From contig JAESSU010000405.1 of NCBI GenBank assembly GCA_016763955.1, forward strand, positions 1-11,692: a stretch of DNA of 11,692 nt. The letters are read 5' to 3'. The position numbers and the translations under genes were made by a program. Position 1 is the first letter of the stretch, and each line of letters begins with the position of its first letter. This document shows positions 1 through 6,437 of this stretch, piece by piece. The stretch comes from Phycisphaeraceae bacterium (GTDB taxonomy: Bacteria; Planctomycetota; Phycisphaerae; Phycisphaerales; Phycisphaeraceae). Below the pieces are notes generated by a model. The model was not told the DNA's origin, did no database searches, and saw only the letters and a list, made by a program, of their open reading frames with translations.

Positions 1-28
1 GTCGGGGGTTCAAATCCCCTTGGCCACC
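1..28 (+). tRNA. 3' end of a tRNA, probably tRNA-His (partial)
   Basis: Only the T arm and the 3' acceptor strand are inside the window. A five-base G stem (4-8) and its partner (16-20, one G-U pair) enclose the classical T loop TTCAAAT (9-15). The acceptor strand TGGCCAC (21-27) follows, then a C at the discriminator position (28). C73 is the hallmark of tRNA-His, where it pairs with the extra G-1, and the end closely resembles the E. coli tRNA-His 3' end. The anticodon is outside the window, so identity is inferred. CCA is not encoded. The next features are a terminator and an integrase relic, as expected at a tRNA used as an integration site. Confidence 0.75.
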
Positions 29-37
29 CTTCAAAAC

Positions 38-76
38 AAAAAACGCCCTGCACTTACGTGTAAGGCGTTTTTTTAT
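38..76 (+). terminator. Rho-independent terminator after the tRNA, probably bidirectional
   Basis: Stem AAACGCC (41-47) pairs with GGCGTTT (64-70), with further pairing inside (CTTAC 53-57 with GTAAG 60-64 or part of it), followed by a run of seven T from 68. It begins 10 bases after the tRNA. A-run before the stem means that it also ends in T when read leftward, so it could also stop transcription from the three-gene leftward operon whose last gene ends at 420. Confidence 0.8.
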
Positions 77-148
77 TTATTATGATGCCTAAAACGTCTT
101 AACTCTAAAAATAAAACATCAGCCGGTCGCTCCAATTGCCATGCTCCC

Positions 149-451
149 ATGTCCGCCGATTTGGAGATTTTTGCTTTTCATCTAAATAAATCCGTCGCAA
201 ACTCCCGCACCCGTCTACTGCAAGCAGGGCGGCCAGTTAAGACAGTGAAGAGTCACCAAGAGACACGAGGCCGTGGTTGGCATGCTCTGCGTCTCACCTT
301 TGCCACCCGCGACATCAAAGCAAGTGTCGACGTAGTAACCCTCAGAGATTGGATGGGGCATCGGATGATTGAAGCCGCACTTACGCTAGCGAAACGGGAC
401 AATCCCAGTTTGGTTACCCTCACTTTTCCTGTCCTTGCTTTCGAGGATTGA
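149..451 (+). pseudogene. Tyrosine recombinase (integrase) C-terminal relic
   Basis: The 100-residue open frame carries the C-terminal half of a phage-type tyrosine recombinase catalytic domain. HALRLTFATR (about residues 45-54) matches the box II H-x-x-R motif, and LRDWMGH followed by MIEAALTLAK (about 65-82) matches the later LLGH...T..Y region. The N-terminal DNA-binding part and the first catalytic Arg are absent. The position expected to hold the nucleophilic Tyr is occupied by Leu (TLAK where families have TxxYxH-like sequence), so the product cannot be an active recombinase. No good ribosome binding site precedes the first ATG. It lies about 120 bases after the tRNA 3' end, the standard arrangement for an integrated element, and its 3' end overlaps the opposing PIN-like gene by 32 bases. 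I read it as the decayed integrase of a former island. A divergent short protein is less likely. Confidence 0.6.
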
Positions 452-1280
452 CAAGATTTTTGCCGAGTACATTGGCCAAAAGCTGCCAATCGTCATCATT
501 GTTAGCGATATAAACGGGCACTTTATGTCCATCAATTGCAATAATACAGTCACTTATTTTACTGCACTTTAGGGCATTGCGCAGAATTTTTGAATTGTTT
601 TCAGCTTCGATAAGAATTGGCAATGAAATTGCCAACTGGGGGCTGGAGGACTTGTCGGCAGAAATAGCTGCGGCGACATTTTGGAACATTTTTTGGTGTT
701 CAGTATAAAACGTATCAATTCGACAATATGTATTGTTCTCGGTACATTTTGGTATTACAACATCTATTCTTGAGCAACCTCGGTACGCTTTGGGGTTTTC
801 TTTTGCGCGTGTGCAATCAGTTCCATTCCATTGGTGAGTCAAAATTTTTTCAAACTGTTCAAAGCCATGTAATATGGCATTCCGAAGGTGCATGCGAAGT
901 CGTTTAATACGTGTATGATCAGAAATTCGAACTTTCGAATCATTTGGTGTAACTATTTTAAGAAATCGCCTAAAAACTTCAAGAACCGTTTTAAGTTTTC
1001 TACTGCTGTAGCTTGATGACAAGATGTTAAGTATGCCCAAAATATCTGCTATAGTGGCCGTTTTTTCTGTTTTGCTGTACAGATAGTACAGGGCTTTTAA
1101 CCATGCCCTTTTAAATTCTAGTTTTGAATAGGTTGACGCTGATTTGAACACATAATTATTCAATTCTCGACAAAGCGGAACGGATATTTCATCCGCCTTG
1201 TGGATATCAATTAATACCGTTGTATCCAAATGAGCGCAGTTATTTGCTTTGCTGTTCGTCACAATTCTCTGTGTCTCCAA
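420..1280 (-). CDS. Large PIN-domain-like protein (predicted nuclease), last gene of a three-gene operon
   Basis: About 280-286 residues. The ends look like a PIN-type RNase fold. LDTTVLID near the N-terminus supplies the first Asp (D19 from the TTG start). STYSKLEFKRAWL (49-61) gives the second acidic position, E55. Near the C-terminus, SDCIIAIDGHKVPVYIANNDDDW (243-265) resembles the PIN pattern of an Asp before a helix, a strand, then a T-x-D-x-D-F-like motif, ending in the usual ..L..NP. Between E55 and D244 lies about 190 residues, mostly helical and basic, much longer than in small VapC-type PIN proteins (about 130-150 residues in total). The start is uncertain. TTG at 1280 follows AAGG at a six-base distance, while GTG at 1262 follows GGAGA at 11 bases. 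Either overlaps the upstream gene (by 41 or 23 bases), so translation is probably coupled. Stop is TGA. The fold call rests on motif reading only, and RNase activity is an inference. Confidence 0.6.
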   Translation of the reverse strand: METQRIVTNSKANNCAHLDTTVLIDIHKADEISVPLCRELNNYVFKSASTYSKLEFKRAWLKALYYLYSKTEKTATIADILGILNILSSSYSSRKLKTVLEVFRRFLKIVTPNDSKVRISDHTRIKRLRMHLRNAILHGFEQFEKILTHQWNGTDCTRAKENPKAYRGCSRIDVVIPKCTENNTYCRIDTFYTEHQKMFQNVAAAISADKSSSPQLAISLPILIEAENNSKILRNALKCSKISDCIIAIDGHKVPVYIANNDDDWQLLANVLGKNLVNPRKQGQEK

Positions 1281-1854
1281 GAACCGCCTTGAATATATTG
1301 GAGCCCGAATCTATTGCGCTGGAAATTGCTGCATTGGCTTGGTCTTCAACAAGATTTTTGAGTTTAAGACATCTAAACAATTCAATAGCACTGGAAACAA
1401 TATCCTCAAGTTCGAATTTATTGGAAACTTTGTTAGGAATAAGAGGTACTGTTGTATCAACAGTGGCTAAAATTTCTCCCTTGAGATAGTTGTCATCAGG
1501 CAGATCTTCCCAGAGCACTTCTAATATTGAGTACAACCCATCCATGGTAGCAGTCAAATCAATCTCGTCGCAGTTAACAGAAATGCTTTGCAATATTTCA
1601 ATAGCTCTATTGCAAAGGCTTTCATTAAAAGAGTACTGATCTATAGTTCTATGGGGTCTTGTGTTCGTGCCAGTAAGCCCAGTACTTTGGATCACAAGTG
1701 TACTTCCGGTATTTATACCTAAAGTGGCATCGGTTTGAGTACATTCGTTACTCATTGAGTTGCCAAAGCGTAGTGTTACTTTGTCAACTGGATTTTCAGC
1801 TACAGAACTAGTTGAATTGTATATAGATGAATGGTTGTAGTTGATTGTACTCAT
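1240..1854 (-). CDS. Hypothetical protein with Ser/Thr/Asn-rich N-terminal tail, middle gene of the operon
   Basis: 204 residues; I do not recognise a family. The first 70 or so residues are rich in Ser, Thr and Asn and look disordered or extended. The rest (about 75-200) alternates acidic and hydrophobic residues in a way typical of helices, for example around FNESLCNRAIEILQSI and IVSSAIELFRCLKLKNL. The protein is acidic overall, with no signal peptide, membrane segment or recognisable catalytic motif. It starts with ATG five bases after the upstream gene stops, with GGAGA about 13 bases before the ATG, and its 3' end overlaps the PIN-like gene. That packing indicates one transcript and a shared task. 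By position it could be a partner, inhibitor or adaptor of the PIN-like protein, but nothing in the sequence proves this. Confidence 0.8.
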   Translation of the reverse strand: MSTINYNHSSIYNSTSSVAENPVDKVTLRFGNSMSNECTQTDATLGINTGSTLVIQSTGLTGTNTRPHRTIDQYSFNESLCNRAIEILQSISVNCDEIDLTATMDGLYSILEVLWEDLPDDNYLKGEILATVDTTVPLIPNKVSNKFELEDIVSSAIELFRCLKLKNLVEDQANAAISSAIDSGSNIFKAVLGDTENCDEQQSK

Positions 1855-1859
1855 GATAT

Positions 1860-2666
1860 TTACATTTTCTCCAATATTGCTTTCGCCATTTTGTCATGTG
1901 AATGTCGTGCATTTTTAATGAAATTCCAAATATCTATTTCTGATTGCGGAAATCGCTGGAATGAGTCCAAATCAACTATCAATCCAGTAATAGGTTTTTT
2001 TGTGACTTCCTTTCTTTTTCGTAGTGAGGCCAAAAGTACTGCGCGTTGATTACTTTGAATTGAATGCGGATTTTGCAACAACCTTTCGTCGCATTGTATT
2101 GGTGCGGTTTCCTGATAATGAGGTGCAATATTCACATTCGTTGAGACATTACTATCTTTGTCCGTGATTGTTGCATTAAATGATGCTTTATCAACCCATA
2201 GTGCTTTATTTTTTGACTTTAATCTTGTAATAAGCTCAAAGTTTGAGCATATCGTTTTAACGGAAAGAGATTCAGTCTCATCAATAGACATTTGCCCGCA
2301 CATTTTAATTTCACGGAATCCAATACGATTGAGATTTTGAATGTCAAGTCTGGCTAAAATTGATCCTATAGCTTCATTGCACACTTGGTCAAAATTACCT
2401 GTATTCCCAAATACATAATTGTCTTGTTCAACAACAAATTTCGTGGTGTCAAATATGACTTTTAATCCAAATGCCGGACATACGATATGGGCACCAGTGG
2501 GCTTCATGTCTCCTGGCATCCAGTCAGCTTCTGTGCATGCTGATAAGCTTTTTTCCAGAATACGCATTAATTGCCCACAGCGGTCAAGGTACAGATAGCC
2601 TTGGTCGTATCTGATTTCACATGCTGTTGTGCACAGCTTGAGCGGAATGTCGTCTCTATGGCTCAT
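1860..2666 (-). CDS. TIGR04255-like protein of unknown function, first gene of the operon
   Basis: 268 residues from ATG at 2666, which has AGGGG nine bases upstream; a TTG one codon earlier is a poorer start. The layout resembles TIGR04255 proteins, a sporadically distributed family of about 260 residues. It has an N-terminal strand reading like 'CEIRY', a middle strand-helix unit (about residues 72-113), then NRIGFREIKM (114-123), which recalls the RIGLRYI signature of that family. The C-terminal end has GLIVDLDSF followed by a helix ending ARHSHDKMAKAILEKM, like the family's closing strand plus 'H-x-x-a-k-x-x-F' helix. There is no signal peptide or membrane helix, so it should be cytosolic. 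Its molecular function is unknown. It heads a tight leftward operon with a Ser/Thr-rich protein and a PIN-like protein, and the codon use is AT-richer than in the housekeeping genes further right. The family match is by eye and needs a profile search. Confidence 0.6.
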   Translation of the reverse strand: MSHRDDIPLKLCTTACEIRYDQGYLYLDRCGQLMRILEKSLSACTEADWMPGDMKPTGAHIVCPAFGLKVIFDTTKFVVEQDNYVFGNTGNFDQVCNEAIGSILARLDIQNLNRIGFREIKMCGQMSIDETESLSVKTICSNFELITRLKSKNKALWVDKASFNATITDKDSNVSTNVNIAPHYQETAPIQCDERLLQNPHSIQSNQRAVLLASLRKRKEVTKKPITGLIVDLDSFQRFPQSEIDIWNFIKNARHSHDKMAKAILEKM

Positions 2667-2880
2667 CAATGATTGCCCCTTGATCGATCTGATTTCTATG
2701 GCAGTTTAGAAAGCATACACACTATTATGCTTCATTATTGGTGAACTGCTAAGGTTTGAATTAAAAATTTTAGAAAAATTTATGATTGAAAGGGTTGTAA
2801 ACATTGCCTTTGGGGTGGCGTGAGTGTCGTAAGTTGTTTATTGTAAGTGCAATACAATCGTATTGGATAAATTTAAGGTA
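2667..2880. other. Intergenic region upstream of the three-gene operon, with two small dyads
   Basis: About 210 bases with no gene. It must hold the promoter of the leftward operon, but I see no convincing -35/-10 pair. It contains nested inverted repeats at 2701-2749: an outer GCAGTT/AACTGC pair and an inner AAGCATA/TATGCTT pair separated by eight bases. A further small hairpin is CAATAC-AATC-GTATTG at 2850-2865, just after the stop of the next gene, but it has no T-run on either strand. The stretch 2757-2790 is very AT-rich. Confidence 0.5.
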
Positions 2881-3489
2881 TCAGAAGCCATTTCTGACGT
2901 CCAGCTTAAATTCAACATTTCCGCTGTTTGTTTTGTCTTTGCTTTCGATACTCATTCGGGCTTCTTGTGCTTCGAATTCTTTTGTTCTGAATTTGACTGT
3001 TACAGTGCCGCGTTCTCGTTTTTTTAAACTCGGTTTACTGTAGAGGCTGCCTTTTAAGTCGGTGTCTTTTAGGCGAAGGGTGTACTTGTCTTGGCCGGTG
3101 TGCCAATCCCTGTTGCTGTAATTTTGAACTTTTAGTGCTACGGTTAAAATCACTTCATTGGTGATTTTTGCTAACTCTACTTTGAGTGATTTGACCGCAA
3201 AACTATGCTTTTGGATAGCGCGTCTTGTGGGCACGACTTTCCCCAACACATAAGGCAGTTGCTTATAGAACATTGACTCCGTCTTGGGCTTTGTAAAAGG
3301 CTTAGACTGGCTGGCCTGAGTTAATGTTGCGGCTTTGCCTTCAAGGATATCCACACGGGCAGTTAGCTGGGCAACCACTTCCCGTAAGACTTGGACTTGG
3401 GCCCGGAGTTGTTCGACTTCACTATCAGCAGCAAAAGCGCTGCTCGTAAAGACAAGCAGGGCTAGCAGGGGGGCGGTGGTAAATTTCAT
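2881..3489 (-). CDS. Exported coiled-coil protein with C-terminal beta domain, unknown function
   Basis: 202 residues. Residues 1-20 form a textbook signal peptide (MKF, hydrophobic core LLALLVF, then SSAFA before ADS), so the protein is predicted to be exported. Residues about 23-58 (EVEQLRAQVQVLREVVAQL and onward) have heptad spacing of Leu, Val and Ile and should form a coiled coil, probably for self-association. After a Lys/Thr/Pro-rich linker, residues about 95-202 alternate as beta strands (VILTVALKVQNYS, YTLRLKDTDL, GTVTVKFR) like immunoglobulin-like extracellular domains of the DUF4352 style. I cannot name the family. ATG is preceded by AGGGAG five bases upstream, a strong ribosome binding site. 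It is transcribed divergently from the GGDEF gene, and a 10-bp inverted repeat lies between them. The function may be structural or envelope-related, which is inference. Confidence 0.85.
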   Translation of the reverse strand: MKFTTAPLLALLVFTSSAFAADSEVEQLRAQVQVLREVVAQLTARVDILEGKAATLTQASQSKPFTKPKTESMFYKQLPYVLGKVVPTRRAIQKHSFAVKSLKVELAKITNEVILTVALKVQNYSNRDWHTGQDKYTLRLKDTDLKGSLYSKPSLKKRERGTVTVKFRTKEFEAQEARMSIESKDKTNSGNVEFKLDVRNGF

Positions 3490-3527
3490 CAGTTCTCCCT
3501 CGGAATTTGAGATGCATTGATCTGCCT

Positions 3528-3533
3528 ATCTTA
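3528..3533 (-). promoter_or_regulatory. Possible -10 element for the exported coiled-coil gene
   Basis: Read leftward, TAAGAT lies about 40 bases before the ATG. No good -35 is seen; the region where it should lie is occupied by the inverted repeat at 3543-3573, which would fit a promoter controlled by a bound regulator. Weak evidence. Confidence 0.25.
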
Positions 3534-3542
3534 CACCTAATG

Positions 3543-3573
3543 GCTCCAATAAAAAAGTCTTGGTTATTGGAGC
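3543..3573. promoter_or_regulatory. Perfect 10-bp inverted repeat between divergent genes (candidate operator)
   Basis: GCTCCAATAA (3543-3552) and its exact reverse complement TTATTGGAGC (3564-3573) are separated by 11 bases. The half-site centres are 21 bp apart, two helical turns, which suits a dimeric DNA-binding protein. Both flanking genes read away from it, so it is not placed as a terminator for either. The regulator is unknown. Confidence 0.5.
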
Positions 3574-3622
3574 TTACTCAATGGCCTAGACTCTCTGACT
3601 CTCTTATTTGGTGTTGTTGATT

Positions 3623-3652
3623 TTGTGTCGGTGGAAGTTTTTGTTCTATGAT
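3623..3652 (+). promoter_or_regulatory. Possible promoter of the GGDEF gene
   Basis: TTGTGT (3623-3628), an 18-base spacer and TATGAT (3647-3652). The -10 matches five of six consensus bases, the -35 only three. Position is right for a short leader ending at the AGGAG at 3680-3684. Confidence 0.3.
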
Positions 3653-3691
3653 TAAGTTGCAGTTCTTAAAAGTCGATTTAGGAGATAAGCG

Positions 3692-3706
3692 ATGGAGACA
3701 TTTTGA
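3692..3706 (+). other. Four-codon upstream frame (Met-Glu-Thr-Phe) overlapping the GGDEF gene start
   Basis: AGGAG (3680-3684) lies seven bases before ATG 3692, the best ribosome-binding arrangement in this leader. Yet that frame stops after four codons at TGA 3704-3706, which overlaps the TTG codon at 3703 that opens the GGDEF frame (TTGA overlap). It may be a coupling leader peptide, or show that a one-base slip or change separates the original start from the main frame. Confidence 0.4.
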
Positions 3707-5379
3707 TTTTCTGTTTGCTTAAAGTAAGTCAATTTATGGTTAGAGGTATTGTTGTGAGGCTATTAAAAAAACTGAGTAGAATTGTTAAAATTCCGCTTAA
3801 ATGGTATGTCTTTGCAGGCATGATGGTTTTGTCGTTCCTGTTATCTATGCTTGTCGTGACGGTGAACTATAAAGCACAAGTGGCTGAATTTATGAGTCAT
3901 GCTGATATTTTGGCTGTTGCAGAGGTCAAGTTGCAGGAAACGATTCTTGAGCGTGAAATGGACTTTATTACAGGTGATTTGCGTTACTTAAGCCAGTTTT
4001 CGGTGATGACGCAATTTGTAGATAATCAGGATGATGAAAACCTTGATCGCATAAAGTCTGCACTGTTGATATTTGCATCTGAGCGTAAGATCTATGATCA
4101 GATTCGACTGTTGAGTTCTGATGGTCAGGAATTGATACGTGTGGAGTGTTTTAACCGTGTGCCTGTGATTATTCCGTCTACTGAATTGCAAGATAAATCG
4201 GGTTCCTATTATTTTAAACATGCGATGACACTTCGGCGTGGCCGTATTTATGTGTCTCCATTGGATTTGAATCGTGAAGGCGGGGTGATTGAGTATCCAT
4301 TGATGCCGACGATTCGGTTTGCCATGGGGATTTATGATTCTAATTCACAGCATCAGGGGGTTCTGGTTCTTAATTATAATGCGAAGTCATACTTGAAAAT
4401 ATTGCGTGAAGCATCTGATGTGGACCATGTTCAACTTATGCTTTTGAATTCAGATGGTTATTGGCTTTCGCATCCAGACCCAGAATATGAATGGGGTCAT
4501 TTAATTATCCAACGGGCAGACAAAAAACTTTCTAAAATTGATCCCCAAGGCTGGCAAGCTATCTCGGAAAAAAAGTCCGGACATTATCAATTACAGAATC
4601 GGTCGTATACTTTTAATACATTTGATTTGAAGCGTGTGCCTGATTTTGTTCAGTCTACTCAGGGTGTAAGTACTCTTGGAAATAATGAGCCCGCTGAGTC
4701 AACTGTGATGAGGCATATTGCCATGTTGCCTGAAAGTGACGTGATTGCATTTAAGAAACGCAAGTTGTATCAGCAAGTGCTTATTGTCGTGGTATGGGCT
4801 TTTGTGTCGATCCTGCCTTGCTGGGGGCTGGCGTTTTTTTTTGAGAGTCGCCAGAGCGTGCGTGAGAAACTTTCCCGTCGGGCGTATTATGACGCAGTAA
4901 CAGGTTTGGTCAGCAAAGAATTGTTTAGTGATCGTTGTGACCATGCCCTGAAACTGGCTCGTCGGCAGAGTAATATTTGTGCAGTCATCTATATTGATTT
5001 GGATGATTTTAAATCCATCAATGATTCCATGGGACATAGTGCTGGAGATGAGTTACTTACCAATGTTGCTGGTCGAATGAAAAACTGTGTTCGCGATTCT
5101 GACACGGTTGCGCGGATGGGCTGTGATGAGTTTGCGATTCTGCTGATGGACTTGGATGACAAGAGCATGGTTCTGTTATTGGCTGAGAAAATTAACAGTC
5201 GTATCTGTGACACCTTCCACTTGGCAAGTGGGTGTGTAAAGATCGGAGCATCATTTGGAGTGGCGATTTATCCAGATGATGGTGATTCGGTTAAACGTTT
5301 GTTAGAAGTTGCTGATGAGCAGATGTACACAAATAAGAAAGAAAAGGGTAAAAACGGGGTTTTGAGTATTGGCGCATGA
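3703..5379 (+). CDS. Membrane-bound dCache sensor with GGDEF (diguanylate cyclase) domain
   Basis: 558 residues from TTG 3703 (GGAG five bases upstream). GTG 3754 with AGAGG seven bases before it, or ATG 3736, are alternative starts. A membrane helix at about 34-54 and a second at about 357-380 enclose a periplasmic double-Cache sensor. Its characteristic stretches are YDQIRLLSSDGQELIRV (131-147), LQDKSGSYYF (162-171) and YVSPLDLN (183-190). The GGDEF domain spans about 392-555. DLDDFKSIND (432-441) supplies metal and substrate residues. The inhibitory I-site RxxD is present as RDSD (464-467), five residues before the signature. The signature reads GCDEF (473-477), with Cys in place of the second Gly, and the first motif is DAVTGLVSKELF rather than D.LTGL.NR..F. 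The family makes cyclic-di-GMP from two GTP; activity of this protein is uncertain because the second Gly contacts GTP. It is followed by a terminator, so it is probably monocistronic. Confidence 0.92.
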   Translation: MIFCLLKVSQFMVRGIVVRLLKKLSRIVKIPLKWYVFAGMMVLSFLLSMLVVTVNYKAQVAEFMSHADILAVAEVKLQETILEREMDFITGDLRYLSQFSVMTQFVDNQDDENLDRIKSALLIFASERKIYDQIRLLSSDGQELIRVECFNRVPVIIPSTELQDKSGSYYFKHAMTLRRGRIYVSPLDLNREGGVIEYPLMPTIRFAMGIYDSNSQHQGVLVLNYNAKSYLKILREASDVDHVQLMLLNSDGYWLSHPDPEYEWGHLIIQRADKKLSKIDPQGWQAISEKKSGHYQLQNRSYTFNTFDLKRVPDFVQSTQGVSTLGNNEPAESTVMRHIAMLPESDVIAFKKRKLYQQVLIVVVWAFVSILPCWGLAFFFESRQSVREKLSRRAYYDAVTGLVSKELFSDRCDHALKLARRQSNICAVIYIDLDDFKSINDSMGHSAGDELLTNVAGRMKNCVRDSDTVARMGCDEFAILLMDLDDKSMVLLLAEKINSRICDTFHLASGCVKIGASFGVAIYPDDGDSVKRLLEVADEQMYTNKKEKGKNGVLSIGA

Positions 5380-5452
5380 GAATCTCTTATTGCTTTCTTG
5401 TGAGTTTGCTGATGGTGATAGAATTTTTGAGACTGTATTGACATCCAATATT

Positions 5453-5485
5453 AAAAACCGACAGGGTCTGCCGTACCGGTTTTTT
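5453..5485 (+). terminator. Rho-independent terminator after the GGDEF gene
   Basis: AAAAACCG (5453-5460) pairs with CGGTTTTT (5477-5484) around a 16-base loop, ending in six T. It lies 75 bases after the GGDEF stop and 65 bases before mlaE, separating the two genes. The preceding A-run means that it could act in both directions. Confidence 0.75.
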
Positions 5486-5550
5486 ATGGAATCTTTAAAA
5501 TGTCCGGAGCTGCTCATCTTCCCAATGATGATCCTGCTATTATGTGACCC

Positions 5551-6378
5551 ATGGTGTTATCACGTCTTGCTAATCTTGGGAGCACGCTGCTGGATCAAAT
5601 CATGGGGTTTGGTTATTTTGCACGCTTTTGTTTATCCACACTCAAATGGTTTACGCGCGGGGTAGGTCGTTGGGGGCGGATGAGCTTGCTCTCCCCTCAG
5701 CTATTTTCCATTGGCACGCGCAGTCTCCCGGTGATCATGCTTTTGGGCTTGTTTATTGGGATGGTGTTGGCGATTGAAACTTTTGAACAGTTTGATGCTT
5801 TTGGCATTGCAGATAGCCTAGGCGCGATCATTAATATTTCCGTGGTTAAGCAGATCGGCCCGGTCCTTGCTGCGGTGATGCTTGCGGGTCGAGTGGGTGG
5901 GGCGGTTAGTGCGGAGTTGGGCACCATGCATGTCACTGAGCAGCTTGACGCATTGCGTGTTATGGGATCGGATCCTATTGCGTATCTGGTCGTGCCACGT
6001 GTGATTGCCTGTGTGGTGATGATCCCGGTGATGACGGTCTTTAGTGATCTAATGGGCATCTTTGGTGGATACCTTGTTACAGTGCAGGGGTTTGGTGTGA
6101 ATTCGGGTGCATACTGGCAGCTATCTGCGGACTTTGTCGCTTCGTGGGACGTCTCTGTAGGGCTCGTTAAGAGCTTGTGTTTTGGGCTGGCGATTGGACT
6201 CATTAGTTGTTACAAAGGCTTTCACTGCAAAGGCGGCGCGGCAGGCGTGGGCAAGGCTGCAACGGATGCATTTGTCAGTAGTTTTATTGCCATCATCATT
6301 ATCAATTTCTTCTTGGCCAAACTTTTAAACGATCTTTATCCCATTCTCTTTGGGCATGAATTTGTCACTGCGTTTTAA
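5551..6378 (+). CDS. mlaE: MlaE-family ABC transporter permease (lipid transport)
   Basis: 275 residues, close to the usual 260 of the MlaE/YrbE family. The family core is clear. FIGMVLAIETFEQFDAFG (about 68-85) is the conserved membrane-entry helix. VKQIGPVLAAVMLAGRVGGA (about 97-116) is followed by SAELGTMHVTEQLDALRVMG and DPIAYLVVPRVIA, the most conserved block. Further membrane helices are near 150-172, 203-222 and 242-262. In the Mla system such a permease sits in the inner membrane with an ATPase (MlaF) and a substrate-binding MCE protein (MlaD), moving phospholipids between inner and outer membrane. Here neither partner is adjacent. The gene is flanked by terminators on both sides, so the partners must be encoded elsewhere. 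ATG 5551 is the first start after an in-frame stop at 5545; its ribosome binding site is poor. Codon use resembles the housekeeping genes. Confidence 0.93.
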   Translation: MVLSRLANLGSTLLDQIMGFGYFARFCLSTLKWFTRGVGRWGRMSLLSPQLFSIGTRSLPVIMLLGLFIGMVLAIETFEQFDAFGIADSLGAIINISVVKQIGPVLAAVMLAGRVGGAVSAELGTMHVTEQLDALRVMGSDPIAYLVVPRVIACVVMIPVMTVFSDLMGIFGGYLVTVQGFGVNSGAYWQLSADFVASWDVSVGLVKSLCFGLAIGLISCYKGFHCKGGAAGVGKAATDAFVSSFIAIIIINFFLAKLLNDLYPILFGHEFVTAF

Positions 6379-6437
6379 GTGGGCTTGTCTTCACGTTCTA
6401 ATTCGTAATGCCCCTTGTTGTAGCGATGAAATGAAGC

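Noticed and set aside
129..136. GCTCCAAT, the same 8-mer as in the 3543-3573 dyad
   Set aside because: Single half-site without a partner, far from any promoter; likely coincidence.
2676..2682. CCCCTTG, also found in the tRNA 3' end, as a possible second attachment site
   Set aside because: Only seven bases match and they contain the ribosome binding site of the first operon gene; chance is sufficient.
5438..5460. Perfect TTGACA as a promoter for mlaE
   Set aside because: No acceptable -10 at 15-19 bases, and the following terminator hairpin would stop such a transcript.
5369..5665. Rightward 98-codon open frame between the GGDEF gene and mlaE
   Set aside because: It crosses the terminator and overlaps the start of mlaE in another frame; no family-like sequence.
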